Part shown: positions 27,829 to 34,725 of the stretch, piece by piece
Layout: each line of letters begins with the position of its first letter
Position numbering within the stretch: the first letter of the stretch is position 1
Origin: an uncultured Candidatus Saccharibacteria bacterium
GTDB lineage: Bacteria > Patescibacteriota > Saccharimonadia > Saccharimonadales > Saccharimonadaceae
Assembly: GCA_934725355.1 (NCBI GenBank)
Contig: CAKVAO010000005.1
Coordinates: 1 to 55,958, forward strand
Length of the DNA: 55,958 bases
Reading direction: 5' to 3'
Notes under the pieces: model-generated
Told to the model about the DNA's origin: nothing
What the model saw: the letters and a program-made list of their open reading frames with translations, nothing else
Databases searched by the model: none
Position numbers and translations under genes: made by a program

Positions 27829-27858
27829 AACAGCTGGTAATAATTACCAGCTGTTTTT
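27829..27858 (+). terminator. Strong terminator inside attL
   Basis: AACAGCTGGTAAT and ATTACCAGCTGTT form a long stem with a minimal loop and run into TTTTT. It would stop transcripts crossing the left junction. Confidence 0.75.
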
Positions 27859-27860
27859 AA

Positions 27861-27884
27861 TTGAGGTCTCAATTGGTTTATCGA
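27861..27884. repeat. 24-bp repeat, left copy (inverted relative to 53600-53623)
   Basis: The sequence starting TTGAGGTCTCAATTGG is the exact reverse complement of 53600-53623. It includes the small palindrome TTGAG-GT-CTCAA. Here it also forms AGGTCTC/GAGACCT with the bases just after it. It may be a binding or recombination site; no function is known. Confidence 0.8.
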
Positions 27885-28046
27885 GACCTGATAGAACACA
27901 GCTGGCGCAAATCCGGCTTATTTTTTGTTTAGCAAAGTCGATGCACGAGCGACAGATGGTTCACAGATGAACGTAAATTAACAATTTAGGTAAAGCAACC
28001 AGCCAACTAGGCGCTAGTTCAAAACCAATGATGTAACACTGTGCGT

Positions 28047-28076
28047 TTTACCAAGCTGTAACTACAAAATTAAAAT
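28047..28076 (+). promoter_or_regulatory. Candidate early promoter
   Basis: TTTACC (28047-28052) and TAAAAT (28071-28076) are 18 nt apart. Transcription would start near 28083, just before the structured leader and the early operon. The match to consensus is moderate. Confidence 0.4.
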
Positions 28077-28086
28077 TTAACAAATA

Positions 28087-28192
28087 CTCGCTCTCAGTTA
28101 CCGGCAGCCAATCACGGAATACATAGTAACTATTAAGGATGCCCACCCTCTTTTTAGGAACTATGGATTGACTGCCAATATCTGAGAACGAG
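28087..28192 (+). ncRNA. Structured leader element upstream of the early operon
   Basis: Three nested helices can form: CTCGCTCTCAG (28087-28097) with CTGAGAACGAG (28182-28192), 10 of 11 pairs; GGCAGCCAATC (28103-28113) with GATTGACTGCC (28166-28176), 10 of 11 pairs; CATAGT (28122-28127) with ACTATG (28160-28165). The two mismatches are both C-A. The apical loop contains a pyrimidine-rich stretch CCCACCCTCTTTTT. It ends about 20 nt before the first early gene. It could be a regulatory RNA, a 5' UTR switch, or a DNA structure such as an origin. Confidence 0.6.
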
Positions 28193-28211
28193 AGATAAAG
28201 GAGGACAGAAA

Positions 28212-28352
28212 ATGTTAGAGATGATAGCGATTATGGCAAACATATTCTTTATGCTAATGCCAGCATGGGTACTGTGGTACCTAATTGACTATTTTAAGTA
28301 TGACCAAGATGGTTGGGAGATTGATAAATGGTGGACCAAGATTCAGTTCTAA
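28212..28352 (+). CDS. Small membrane protein, first early gene
   Basis: A 46-residue ORF behind AAGGAGGACAG. It reads MLEMIAIMANIFFMLMPAWV, then more hydrophobic residues and a charged, Trp-rich C-terminus. One transmembrane helix is likely. It overlaps the next gene. Function unknown; small membrane proteins in early phage operons are often exclusion factors, but nothing here proves that. Confidence 0.6.
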   Translation: MLEMIAIMANIFFMLMPAWVLWYLIDYFKYDQDGWEIDKWWTKIQF

Positions 28353-28642
28353 GCAAGATGATCGATAAAGCGACCGAGGATTTCTTCGAGAACGGCATTG
28401 ATTATATTGAAGTCAATATTGTAGATAAGGGCGGTAATGAAGTTGCCTACGACAATATATTTCCAGACGAAAGCGACTATAAGGATTTACTATGGAAGTT
28501 GCGCGACCGACCGGGTCGAGTGATAGACGATCAAATCGCGGAAATGCTGCAAAGCCAATACGACAGAAATCCGGAAAACTTTGACGGATACTACAACAAA
28601 GTCTCAGGCAAGAAAGGAACCGTAGATTATGACAACGAATAA
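28328..28642 (+). CDS. Hypothetical early phage protein
   Basis: A 104-residue acidic soluble protein I do not recognise, behind GGGAGA. It overlaps its neighbours on both sides, within the RecT operon, so a role in recombination or early takeover is plausible but unproven. Confidence 0.65.
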   Translation: MVDQDSVLSKMIDKATEDFFENGIDYIEVNIVDKGGNEVAYDNIFPDESDYKDLLWKLRDRPGRVIDDQIAEMLQSQYDRNPENFDGYYNKVSGKKGTVDYDNE

Positions 28643-29420
28643 TTTATCGGTGGTGCAATATGTACGCGCCGAATCGGTAACTAAGCGCGTTAATGACCTG
28701 CTCGGCAAGCGAGCGCCGCAATTTGTTACCAGCTTGATTACAGCAGTAAACGAGAATAGTAAGTTGGCAGAGTGTGAACCACAGTCAGTGCTCAACTCTG
28801 CACTCACGGCGGCGTCAATGGATCTGCCAATTAACCAAAACCTCGGCTTTGCCTATCTAATTCCATATAAGAATAAGACAGGTACAGTTTGTCAGTTCCA
28901 GATGGGTTACAAGGGATTCATCCAGCTAGCCCAACGCTCTGGCTATTATAAGACAATCAACGTTACCGAGGTTAAGGAAGGTGAGATTAAAGTACAAGAC
29001 CGCTTAACCGGCGAAATTACCTTTGACTGGGTCAGCGATGACGTCAAGCGCAGCGAGTTAAAGACTATTGGCTATATCGCCTACTTTAGATTGCTTAATG
29101 GTTTTGAAAAATCGATGTTTATGAGCGTCGACGAAGCAATGGCGCACGGCAAAAAGTATAGCAAAGCCTTTGCTAAATGGAACTCTGGCTTATGGGTCGA
29201 TGATTTCGACTCTATGGCGCGCAAGACAGTGCTAAAACTACTGCTAAGCAAGTATGGACCGCTTAATACTCAGCTACAGGAGGCCATTCAAAAAGACCAG
29301 ACAGTTAACGATAGCTATGCCGATAATCCAAATAGTAACGAAGCTAAGGCTGACGATGAAGCTGAGAAAATCGCCGAGAAGCGGAAGCAAATTGAGAGGA
29401 TGATGAATGAAAATAGTTAA
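28629..29420 (+). CDS. recT: RecT family single-strand annealing protein
   Basis: A 263-residue RecT protein, which coats ssDNA and anneals complementary strands during phage recombination and replication. Family motifs include LAECEPQSVLNSALTAASMD, NLGFAYLIPYKN and QMGYKGFIQLAQRSGYYKTI. The C-terminus is a charged helical tail. It overlaps the exonuclease gene by 14 nt; the two form the classic exonuclease-annealase pair. Confidence 0.95.
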   Translation: MTTNNLSVVQYVRAESVTKRVNDLLGKRAPQFVTSLITAVNENSKLAECEPQSVLNSALTAASMDLPINQNLGFAYLIPYKNKTGTVCQFQMGYKGFIQLAQRSGYYKTINVTEVKEGEIKVQDRLTGEITFDWVSDDVKRSELKTIGYIAYFRLLNGFEKSMFMSVDEAMAHGKKYSKAFAKWNSGLWVDDFDSMARKTVLKLLLSKYGPLNTQLQEAIQKDQTVNDSYADNPNSNEAKADDEAEKIAEKRKQIERMMNENS

Positions 29421-30075
29421 TATATCCCAGACTCATAACCGCGACAACTGGAAGGAGTTTCGCCGTGGCAAGATTACGGGAACTAGTATCGGCAAGCTAT
29501 ACGCCAAGTCGCGCAGCAAGGACGGCGGATTCACTGACCGCCCGCTGCAAACATTTTGGATTAAGGTTGCCGAACGATTAAGCATCGACAGCGGCGAAGA
29601 GTCGCCAATGGTGCGCGGTACGAGATTAGAAGACGAAGCGGTTAACCTAGCCTGCGAGAAGCTAGGTCTGACCAAATTCGTTGACGATGCCTTAACTTGG
29701 CAATCAGACGAGAACGAGGAGTGGCTATGTAGTCCGGACGCCTACGAGGATAGCGAGAAACCGACATGGGCAATGGAATGCAAGTGTCTGAATACAGACA
29801 ACCACTTGCGAATGATATTCAACGACCAGATAGACGAGGAATATTACCCGCAGATTACCAACTATTTCCTAGTGAACGAGAACCTAGAGAAATTGTACTT
29901 TGTATTATATGATCCACGCGTTGCATTAGATGGGTTGGTACTAAAGATATTCACCATTACCAGAAATGACATTAGCGACTGGATTGAATTACTAAAAGAT
30001 GTGCGCAGTAAGGGCGAAGCCCAAATCATGGATACAGTAAAGCAATTAATCGAGATAGGAGAGCAAAATGGCTAA
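29407..30075 (+). CDS. YqaJ-type phage exonuclease
   Basis: A 222-residue YqaJ/lambda-Exo-type nuclease that resects one DNA strand for RecT. Seen: RRGKITGTSIGKLY at the N-terminus, MVRGTRLEDEAVNLACEKLG, the metal site SPDAYED followed by AMECKC (D and E-x-K), and the QITNYFLV helix. The PD-(D/E)XK residues are intact. Confidence 0.93.
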   Translation: MKIVNISQTHNRDNWKEFRRGKITGTSIGKLYAKSRSKDGGFTDRPLQTFWIKVAERLSIDSGEESPMVRGTRLEDEAVNLACEKLGLTKFVDDALTWQSDENEEWLCSPDAYEDSEKPTWAMECKCLNTDNHLRMIFNDQIDEEYYPQITNYFLVNENLEKLYFVLYDPRVALDGLVLKIFTITRNDISDWIELLKDVRSKGEAQIMDTVKQLIEIGEQNG

Positions 30076-30385
30076 ATCGCAATACATAGGCGATGTGGTT
30101 GCTAGTGTCGGCAAGTACAAGGATAAAGATGGCAATGACCGAACGCGCTTTCAGCGTGCTGGCGGTGCATTCATGTCAGAAAACGATAACGGCGAGAAGC
30201 GTATATCTATCAAGCTAGATGCCCTGCCGTTAAGTAGCGAGTGGAACGGATGGCTAAGTGTTTATCTACGCAAAGATAGGCGTGCTAGCGAGGAGGCTGA
30301 ATATAACCAGCAACATGCGTCAGACAATCAGAATAGCGTCGCCGACATGGGCGAGCCAGTCGATTTAAGCGACATTCCATTTTAG
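30068..30385 (+). CDS. SSB-like single-stranded DNA-binding protein
   Basis: A 105-residue protein with a short beta-rich N-terminal part, a Gln/Asn-rich linker and the C-terminal tip DLSDIPF. That tip matches the acidic D-D-I-P-F peptide by which SSBs recruit partner proteins. Its place directly after recT and the exonuclease supports the call. The OB fold is shorter than in bacterial SSB and is inferred. Confidence 0.6.
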   Translation: MAKSQYIGDVVASVGKYKDKDGNDRTRFQRAGGAFMSENDNGEKRISIKLDALPLSSEWNGWLSVYLRKDRRASEEAEYNQQHASDNQNSVADMGEPVDLSDIPF

Positions 30386-30394
30386 GTAGCGACC

Positions 30395-30508
30395 ATGTCA
30401 AAGAAAGCACTACGTAAGAAGCAACTGCGCAAGCGCGCCAGAAAGGAAGCTAATGACAACGCGGGATTTGTCGAAAGGCCAAGCAAGAATAGTCAGACCA
30501 AAGAGTAG
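30395..30508 (+). CDS. Very small basic ORF
   Basis: A 37-residue Lys/Arg-rich peptide (MSKKALRKKQLRKRARKEAN then DNAGFVERPSKNSQTKE). The ribosome binding site is weak. It may be a nucleic-acid-binding peptide or not a gene at all. Confidence 0.3.
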   Translation: MSKKALRKKQLRKRARKEANDNAGFVERPSKNSQTKE

Positions 30509-30556
30509 ATTAAGCAAATTTATGATCTATTACGAGGAATAGTTTGAGAGGATGTT

Positions 30557-30760
30557 ATGAGAAAAAGAATTGAGATTACTGCCGAGAAATACAAGGAGTA
30601 CCTAAATATGAGTTATGAGCAATTCCGCCGAGCTACATATCGTATAGCACCGGACGGCATTGGTGACTACCAATACTGCGTATCGAAGGAACGCGACAGT
30701 GACAAGGCGCGACTAAGCTACATAGATTATCTAGTTAACGACAAAGGTTACGGCCTGTAG
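30557..30760 (+). CDS. Hypothetical phage protein
   Basis: A 67-residue charged protein behind GAGAGG. Contains ITAEKYKEYLNMSYEQFRRA. No domain recognised. It is part of the early operon. Confidence 0.5.
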   Translation: MRKRIEITAEKYKEYLNMSYEQFRRATYRIAPDGIGDYQYCVSKERDSDKARLSYIDYLVNDKGYGL

Positions 30761-30769
30761 CGAGTAGCC

Positions 30770-30923
30770 ATGGCAGTAACGACATTCATAGTTGAGTGGA
30801 GGACGCCAGCTGGCGCCACACAGCAAAGAGTATGAGAAGCATTCTGATGCCGTACGAGCGGTTGAATATCTGCAACACAACGGTGTTACGAATGTAAAAA
30901 TTAAGCTAAGTATTAAGAAATAG
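30770..30923 (+). pseudogene. Small early gene broken by a frameshift (possible)
   Basis: From ATG 30770 the frame reads MAVTTFIVEWRTPAGATQQR and stops at 30833. One base further, the next frame continues with YEKHSDAVRAVEYLQHNGVT and ends at 30921-30923 after a basic tail. The two halves read like one 50-residue protein split by one base. Alternatively the second half starts at a TTG near 30792. A sequencing error cannot be excluded. Confidence 0.35.
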
Positions 30924-30934
30924 GAGGAATTAAA

Positions 30935-31207
30935 ATGGCGGGAACTAAGGAGGGTGCTCGCAAAGCTGCAATTACCAATAAGTTAAAGCACGGCAAAGAT
31001 TTTTATAGTAAGATTGGGCGCAAGGGCGGCTCGACCTTCAAAACTAAGCCATGTGGCTTTGCTGCTAATCCAGAACTAGCACGCATAGCCGGCAAGAAGG
31101 GTGGCCATATTAGCCGTCGCGGACCAGTAAAGAAAATCATCAATGTATCGGACGAAAGCGTTGACCGAATTGTAGTTGTAAAGGTATCGGATAAATGCCT
31201 AGCTTAG
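30935..31207 (+). CDS. KGG-motif protein
   Basis: A 90-residue basic protein with two copies of the KGG motif: YSKIGRKGGSTFKT and ARIAGKKGGHISRR, separated by GFAANPE. This is the repeat of the YciG-like KGG family, often small stress or DNA-associated proteins. AGGAGG precedes the start. The C-terminal 30 residues form a different, beta-like tail. The role in the phage is unknown. Confidence 0.7.
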   Translation: MAGTKEGARKAAITNKLKHGKDFYSKIGRKGGSTFKTKPCGFAANPELARIAGKKGGHISRRGPVKKIINVSDESVDRIVVVKVSDKCLA

Positions 31208-31548
31208 TTCCACGAGTCCCTACCGAGGATGAGGAGCAGATTGCCCTGTTCGACTATCTCAACGCTAGGCACATTCCAGCATTCCACGTCAACAACGAGA
31301 TGTATACGCGGAGCTGGAAACAGAAGCTGCGTTCAAAACGTATGGGTGTGCGGTCAGGAGTGCCAGACATATTCGCCGTACTCCCTACTCACGTCGTAGC
31401 AATTGAGCTAAAGCGAACTAAGGGTGGTGTCGTTAGCGATAGCCAAAAGTATTGGATCAAGACGCTAAATGACACTGGGTTAAAGTCCATTGTGGCTCGC
31501 GGTGCAGATGAAGCTATTAGGTTCATCGAGGACGAAATGAATCAGTAA
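31195..31548 (+). CDS. VRR-NUC domain nuclease
   Basis: A 117-residue VRR-NUC protein, a PD-(D/E)XK nuclease family found in phages and in FAN1. Seen: EEQIALFDYL, RSGVPDIFAVLP and VVAIELKRTKGGVVSDSQKYW, giving D and E-x-K. Phage versions are thought to act on branched DNA during replication or packaging. It overlaps the KGG gene. Confidence 0.9.
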   Translation: MPSLVPRVPTEDEEQIALFDYLNARHIPAFHVNNEMYTRSWKQKLRSKRMGVRSGVPDIFAVLPTHVVAIELKRTKGGVVSDSQKYWIKTLNDTGLKSIVARGADEAIRFIEDEMNQ

Positions 31549-31618
31549 ACGAAATCTTGGCGATACTGCTCCACTGTCCTCGGGTGCAGCCAATAAGCAC
31601 GTCTAGCTACAAATCCAT

Positions 31619-31696
31619 ATGTCTCTTAACTTTAACTACAACTACGATTGGTCTAACAACCACGTTGATGGGTCGCCAATAATTATGAAAGGATAA
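31619..31696 (+). CDS. Tiny ORF in an early-operon gap
   Basis: The gap 31549-31699 holds one 25-codon ORF (MSLNFNYNYDWSNNHVDGSP then IIMKG). There is no clear ribosome binding site. I see nothing else in the gap. It may not be expressed. Confidence 0.2.
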   Translation: MSLNFNYNYDWSNNHVDGSPIIMKG

Positions 31697-31699
31697 ATT

Positions 31700-31942
31700 A
31701 TGAATGATGAAGTAACTAATTATGAAATTGGCATGCGAGTACTGGCAGCGATCGGCAAATGCTTACTTGTAGTGCTGCTAGCATGTATATTATGGTTCTG
31801 GTTGATACCTGGCATCCAATCGGAGCTTAAGAATATGGCTAAGTGCAATAGCATCGGCGCTATGTATGGCGGCGGCGAATGCTATGGCGCCGGTGTAAAG
31901 CTAGATATGGATAATTTGCCAGAGTATGTAGGTGGCAAGTAG
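31700..31942 (+). CDS. Small membrane protein with one helix
   Basis: An 80-residue protein with a hydrophobic helix at about residues 15-37 (VLAAIGKCLLVVLLACILWF) and a Gly/Cys-containing extracytoplasmic-type tail (MYGGGECYGAGVK). GAAAGGA precedes the start. Last or next to last gene of the early operon. Function unknown; holin, exclusion or conversion roles are possible. Confidence 0.6.
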   Translation: MNDEVTNYEIGMRVLAAIGKCLLVVLLACILWFWLIPGIQSELKNMAKCNSIGAMYGGGECYGAGVKLDMDNLPEYVGGK

Positions 31943-32103
31943 TGAGATCGCTAATTATATTCATGATTGTTCTGGTTGTAGTCTGCCTGCTGGCGTTATT
32001 GTTACTATGCGCTGTTGTCGAGATATTTATTGCCATCTGCTACGTAGGATACGGCTTACGAGGTGTACACATTTGTACACCTCTTTTTGTTTGCCTGTTA
32101 TAA
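31942..32103 (+). CDS. Hydrophobic peptide, overlaps the early terminator
   Basis: A 53-residue ORF with a GTG start overlapping the previous stop (TAGTG). The first 36 residues are almost all hydrophobic (MRSLIIFMIVLVVVCLLALL). The last 15 codons are read through the terminator hairpin, so the C-terminus may be accidental. Possibly a holin-like or regulatory membrane peptide. Confidence 0.45.
   Translation: MRSLIIFMIVLVVVCLLALLLLCAVVEIFIAICYVGYGLRGVHICTPLFVCLL
32060..32088 (+). terminator. Early operon terminator
   Basis: GAGGTGTACA and TGTACACCTC form a perfect 10-bp stem with a CATT loop, followed by TTTTT. Confidence 0.85.
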
Positions 32104-32104
32104 T
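32099..32104 (+). promoter_or_regulatory. -10 box of the structured leader
   Basis: A consensus TATAAT lies 10 nt after the early terminator T-run. Transcription would begin near 32111, which is exactly the first base of the long stem that follows. No clear -35 is present. Confidence 0.5.
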
Positions 32105-32110
32105 AAAAGA

Positions 32111-32221
32111 GTCAAGCTACAATTAATCAAACAGATTCGCTCTGATAGAAGGGCAGCCTTTTGCGTTTGCAACAGAGGGAATCTGATTGTAGCTTGACAG
32201 CTCGTGAAGGGCTGTCCTTTT
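32111..32221 (+). ncRNA. Highly structured RNA leader with terminal hairpin
   Basis: GTCAAGCTACAAT (32111-32123) pairs perfectly with ATTGTAGCTTGAC (32186-32198). Inside it CAGATTC (32132-32138) pairs with GAATCTG (32179-32185) and CTCTG (32140-32144) with CAGAG (32173-32177). An 8-nt bulge sits on the 5' side only. A terminator-like hairpin GACAGC (32196-32201)/GCTGTC (32211-32216) with CTTTTG follows and shares three bases with the first stem, so the two compete. GAAGGGC-nG-CC(C)TTTTG occurs twice (32148 and 32206). This looks like a switch, attenuator or small RNA. No known family is recognised. Confidence 0.65.
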
Positions 32222-32261
32222 GTATTCTCGAGCAAGTAAGTTAAGCTCAAGGAGGGCAAAA

Positions 32262-32843
32262 ATGAATCAACCTAAAAAATCTAAGACAGTTAATATTGTC
32301 ATTGCAGTTGTCGTGGCGCTAATTGTATTTGGAGTTATCGGTGCGGTGACTCAAGACACCACTAATCAACCCACCAAAGATGGTAATACAGTCAAAACTG
32401 AACAGAGCGACAAGGATAATCAAAAAGACAGCAAGAAGGTCGCAACTCCTAAATACGAAATCGTAAAAGACGTCCCAACTAAGAATGCTGTAGGCAGTGG
32501 CACATGGGAAACTTACTATATTTACGTATCGGAAGTCGTCGATCAGAATACTGATGATGGAAATGCTAAATTAAATGCCATTATAGATAACCTCAAGGCC
32601 AAAAATGACGCAAATTACAGCTCGGACGGCTATAGATTTAAGGCGCATCTATACTCAGACAAAGAATTAGCCACATGGGAATCAGACCCAGCGCAGCAGG
32701 CGCAAAATTACGACGCTATGACCGCTAAGTTGGCCGATCATAATCTAGCATTCTACGACGGAATTACCGATCCAGATAAGGCCAAAATCCAGTACTTTAA
32801 CGGCGTTGATTACACAGAAGAAACATTTGATACCGACAAATAA
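32262..32843 (+). CDS. Membrane-anchored or secreted protein behind the structured leader
   Basis: A 193-residue protein with an N-terminal membrane helix (IVIAVVVALIVFGVIGAVTQ), an Asp/Lys/Gln-rich linker to about residue 65 and a soluble extracytoplasmic domain. I start at 32262 behind AAGGAGGG; the frame extends to 32220. It is the only gene between two promoters and is flanked by terminator and leader structures, which is how lysogeny-expressed accessory genes are placed. Surface modification or superinfection exclusion is an inference. No known family is recognised. Confidence 0.65.
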   Translation: MNQPKKSKTVNIVIAVVVALIVFGVIGAVTQDTTNQPTKDGNTVKTEQSDKDNQKDSKKVATPKYEIVKDVPTKNAVGSGTWETYYIYVSEVVDQNTDDGNAKLNAIIDNLKAKNDANYSSDGYRFKAHLYSDKELATWESDPAQQAQNYDAMTAKLADHNLAFYDGITDPDKAKIQYFNGVDYTEETFDTDK

Positions 32844-32845
32844 CA

Positions 32846-32874
32846 TTGCTTTTACCTCTGTAATTTAGTATAAT
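32846..32874 (+). promoter_or_regulatory. Promoter of the packaging operon
   Basis: TTGCTT (32846-32851), a 17-nt spacer and a perfect TATAAT (32869-32874). It is placed to drive 32922 and the glycosyltransferase-terminase genes. Confidence 0.65.
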
Positions 32875-32921
32875 AGCATTAGTATTAGCAAACAAAAAGA
32901 GGGTGGCATCCATGGTGAAAC

Positions 32922-33281
32922 ATGGGTCGTAATAGGGATAGAAACGGATTTCGCGGTTTTCTAGGCAAGGATACTCGCCTGCCAATTATAAAAGTGCGCA
33001 AGATTGGCAAATTTACCATTTATTTCGACGACGAGTGGTCAATCAAAGTCCAAAACGGAATCAACTGTATCCAATTCGATATTTGGGATGAGATTTACGG
33101 TGTTGATCGCTACGAGCGGTTCAAGATGTTTCGCGACAGACTGCTACTCATAGACAACCTTAGCTATCCGGTACTGTATCGGATAGCTAGATTATGCCAG
33201 ATGCGCTCTAGAGGGTCGTTTGCGCCTAATGATGGACGCCCTGTCGAAGAAATAACCATGCGGGAGGTCGTCAATGGATGA
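32922..33281 (+). CDS. Hypothetical phage protein upstream of glycosyltransferases
   Basis: A 119-residue soluble protein with no domain I recognise. It has an aromatic central region (WSIKVQNGINCIQFDIWDEI). It overlaps the first glycosyltransferase gene by 8 nt, so it is probably coupled to it. Confidence 0.6.
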   Translation: MGRNRDRNGFRGFLGKDTRLPIIKVRKIGKFTIYFDDEWSIKVQNGINCIQFDIWDEIYGVDRYERFKMFRDRLLLIDNLSYPVLYRIARLCQMRSRGSFAPNDGRPVEEITMREVVNG

Positions 33282-34725
33282 AGTGATCATTAATGGCGTC
33301 AAGTACGTTCCCGAAGGTGCAAATTCGGCCATTGGCGTGGCCATTACGACCCATAACCGTAATGACCTGGTAGCTAAGACGTATGCCGAGATCAAAAAGC
33401 ATACTCCGAATGCTTATATTGTAATTATTGATGATGCCAGCTCTAAACCCGTAAGGATTGAGGGTGCAAATATCTTTAGACTTAGTCAGAATGCTGGTAT
33501 TGCTCTATCCAAAAACAAGTGTTTAGAGCTGTTAATGAATGCTGGATGTCAACACCTGTTTTTATTTGACGACGACTGCTATCCCAAGGTTGACGAATGG
33601 TACAGGCCATATATAGATTCACCGGAGCCGCATTTATCGCATAGCTGGGACCTAATTGAGCTATATCGCGATGAGAACATCGTTGCGACTCATGCTGTAG
33701 GTGGCTCAATGATTTATTATGATCGCAAAGCTATTGAAGCTGTAGGCGGCATGCGGACAGACTTCGGCAAATGGGGCTGCGAACATGTCAACTTGTCAGA
33801 CCGCATATTTAACGCAGGACTTACATCGTGGCGATACCAAGATATACCTGGAGCCTATGATGGAGAAATATTCTATGAATATGACCGCTACAATAAATCG
33901 ACTCATAAGACGACAGCTACCTACCAAGAACAGATTAAGTATAACAAAGAGGTAGCGCGAGAGCCGTGGTGCAGTCTAATTAAAACAGACCAGGAATATA
34001 TCCCATACACCAACAATAATGTAATCTTAACGTCATATATGGCTGGTGAGCTTGACCCGCAGCGTGGTATTGGGTGGCGTGGCGATTTGGACAATCTATC
34101 GAAGTTAGCTAAGTCGATTAAGTATGGCCGATTGGTTGTTTTTCATGATTGCTTTGCTAAGCCAGAGCTAAAAACTAGTAACGGTAATGACGTCGAATTT
34201 ATCAAAGTGGCCCCAAATAAAATGAACGTATTCTTTCGACGCCACTTACTGGCGTGGCAATATTTACGTAGTCACTCAGAGGTAGACAAGGCCTGGGAGG
34301 TCGATGCAACCGACGTAGAACAGCTCCGCAATCCTTTTGCTTCAATTAAAAAAGGTCGTTTATATCTCGGATGGGAGCCAACTACTGTTGGCTGTAGCTG
34401 GATGATTAAAAGCCACCCAGACTCCGACGTCCAAGCTTTTATACAGAATAACAGTAATCGGCAGCTTCTAAATGCTGGCCTAATTGGTGGCGATCGACAG
34501 ATAATGCTGGAGTTCCTAGGAGCCATGCAACGTTATTACTGCGATGATGCCATTGATATGGTTCAGAATTGGGAGAATAAACGATTTGGCGTTGGCGACA
34601 TGGGTGCACTCAACATGATTGCCTATGGGCAGTTTGCCAGTCGATTAGAGTCCGGCACTCAAGTAGCGACGATATTTAAGCATGATGAGGACGACAATGG
34701 CATTAGTATGTGGAGGCACAAATAA
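33274..34725 (+). CDS. Two-domain glycosyltransferase (GT2-like N-terminus)
   Basis: A 483-residue protein. Residues 20-220 are a GT-A domain of GT2 type: GVAITTHNRNDLVAKTYAEI, VIIDDASSKP and the metal-binding LFLFDDDCYP at residues 96-104. Residues 245-483 look like a second GT-A-like domain with a candidate DxD in VDATDVEQL and NAGLIGGDRQIM. Glycosyltransferases next to terminase occur in actinobacterial phages, where they glycosylate virion proteins. Virion or host-surface glycosylation here is inferred. It is followed by a second glycosyltransferase. Confidence 0.8.
   Translation: MDEVIINGVKYVPEGANSAIGVAITTHNRNDLVAKTYAEIKKHTPNAYIVIIDDASSKPVRIEGANIFRLSQNAGIALSKNKCLELLMNAGCQHLFLFDDDCYPKVDEWYRPYIDSPEPHLSHSWDLIELYRDENIVATHAVGGSMIYYDRKAIEAVGGMRTDFGKWGCEHVNLSDRIFNAGLTSWRYQDIPGAYDGEIFYEYDRYNKSTHKTTATYQEQIKYNKEVAREPWCSLIKTDQEYIPYTNNNVILTSYMAGELDPQRGIGWRGDLDNLSKLAKSIKYGRLVVFHDCFAKPELKTSNGNDVEFIKVAPNKMNVFFRRHLLAWQYLRSHSEVDKAWEVDATDVEQLRNPFASIKKGRLYLGWEPTTVGCSWMIKSHPDSDVQAFIQNNSNRQLLNAGLIGGDRQIMLEFLGAMQRYYCDDAIDMVQNWENKRFGVGDMGALNMIAYGQFASRLESGTQVATIFKHDEDDNGISMWRHK

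Larger units (their letters stand above)
27763..28211 (+). other. Left-end phage regulatory region
   Basis: About 450 bp without a gene. It holds a terminator (27829-27858), a 24-bp repeat that recurs inverted at 53600 (27861-27884), a second weak hairpin with T-run (27901-27926), a 15-bp palindrome AACTAG-gcg-CTAGTT (28005-28019) that could be an operator, a candidate early promoter (28047-28076) and a structured element (28087-28192). The motif GCTACGTAA at 27768-27776 also occurs at 55069-55077 near the other end and may be an integrase arm site, or chance. Confidence 0.5.
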
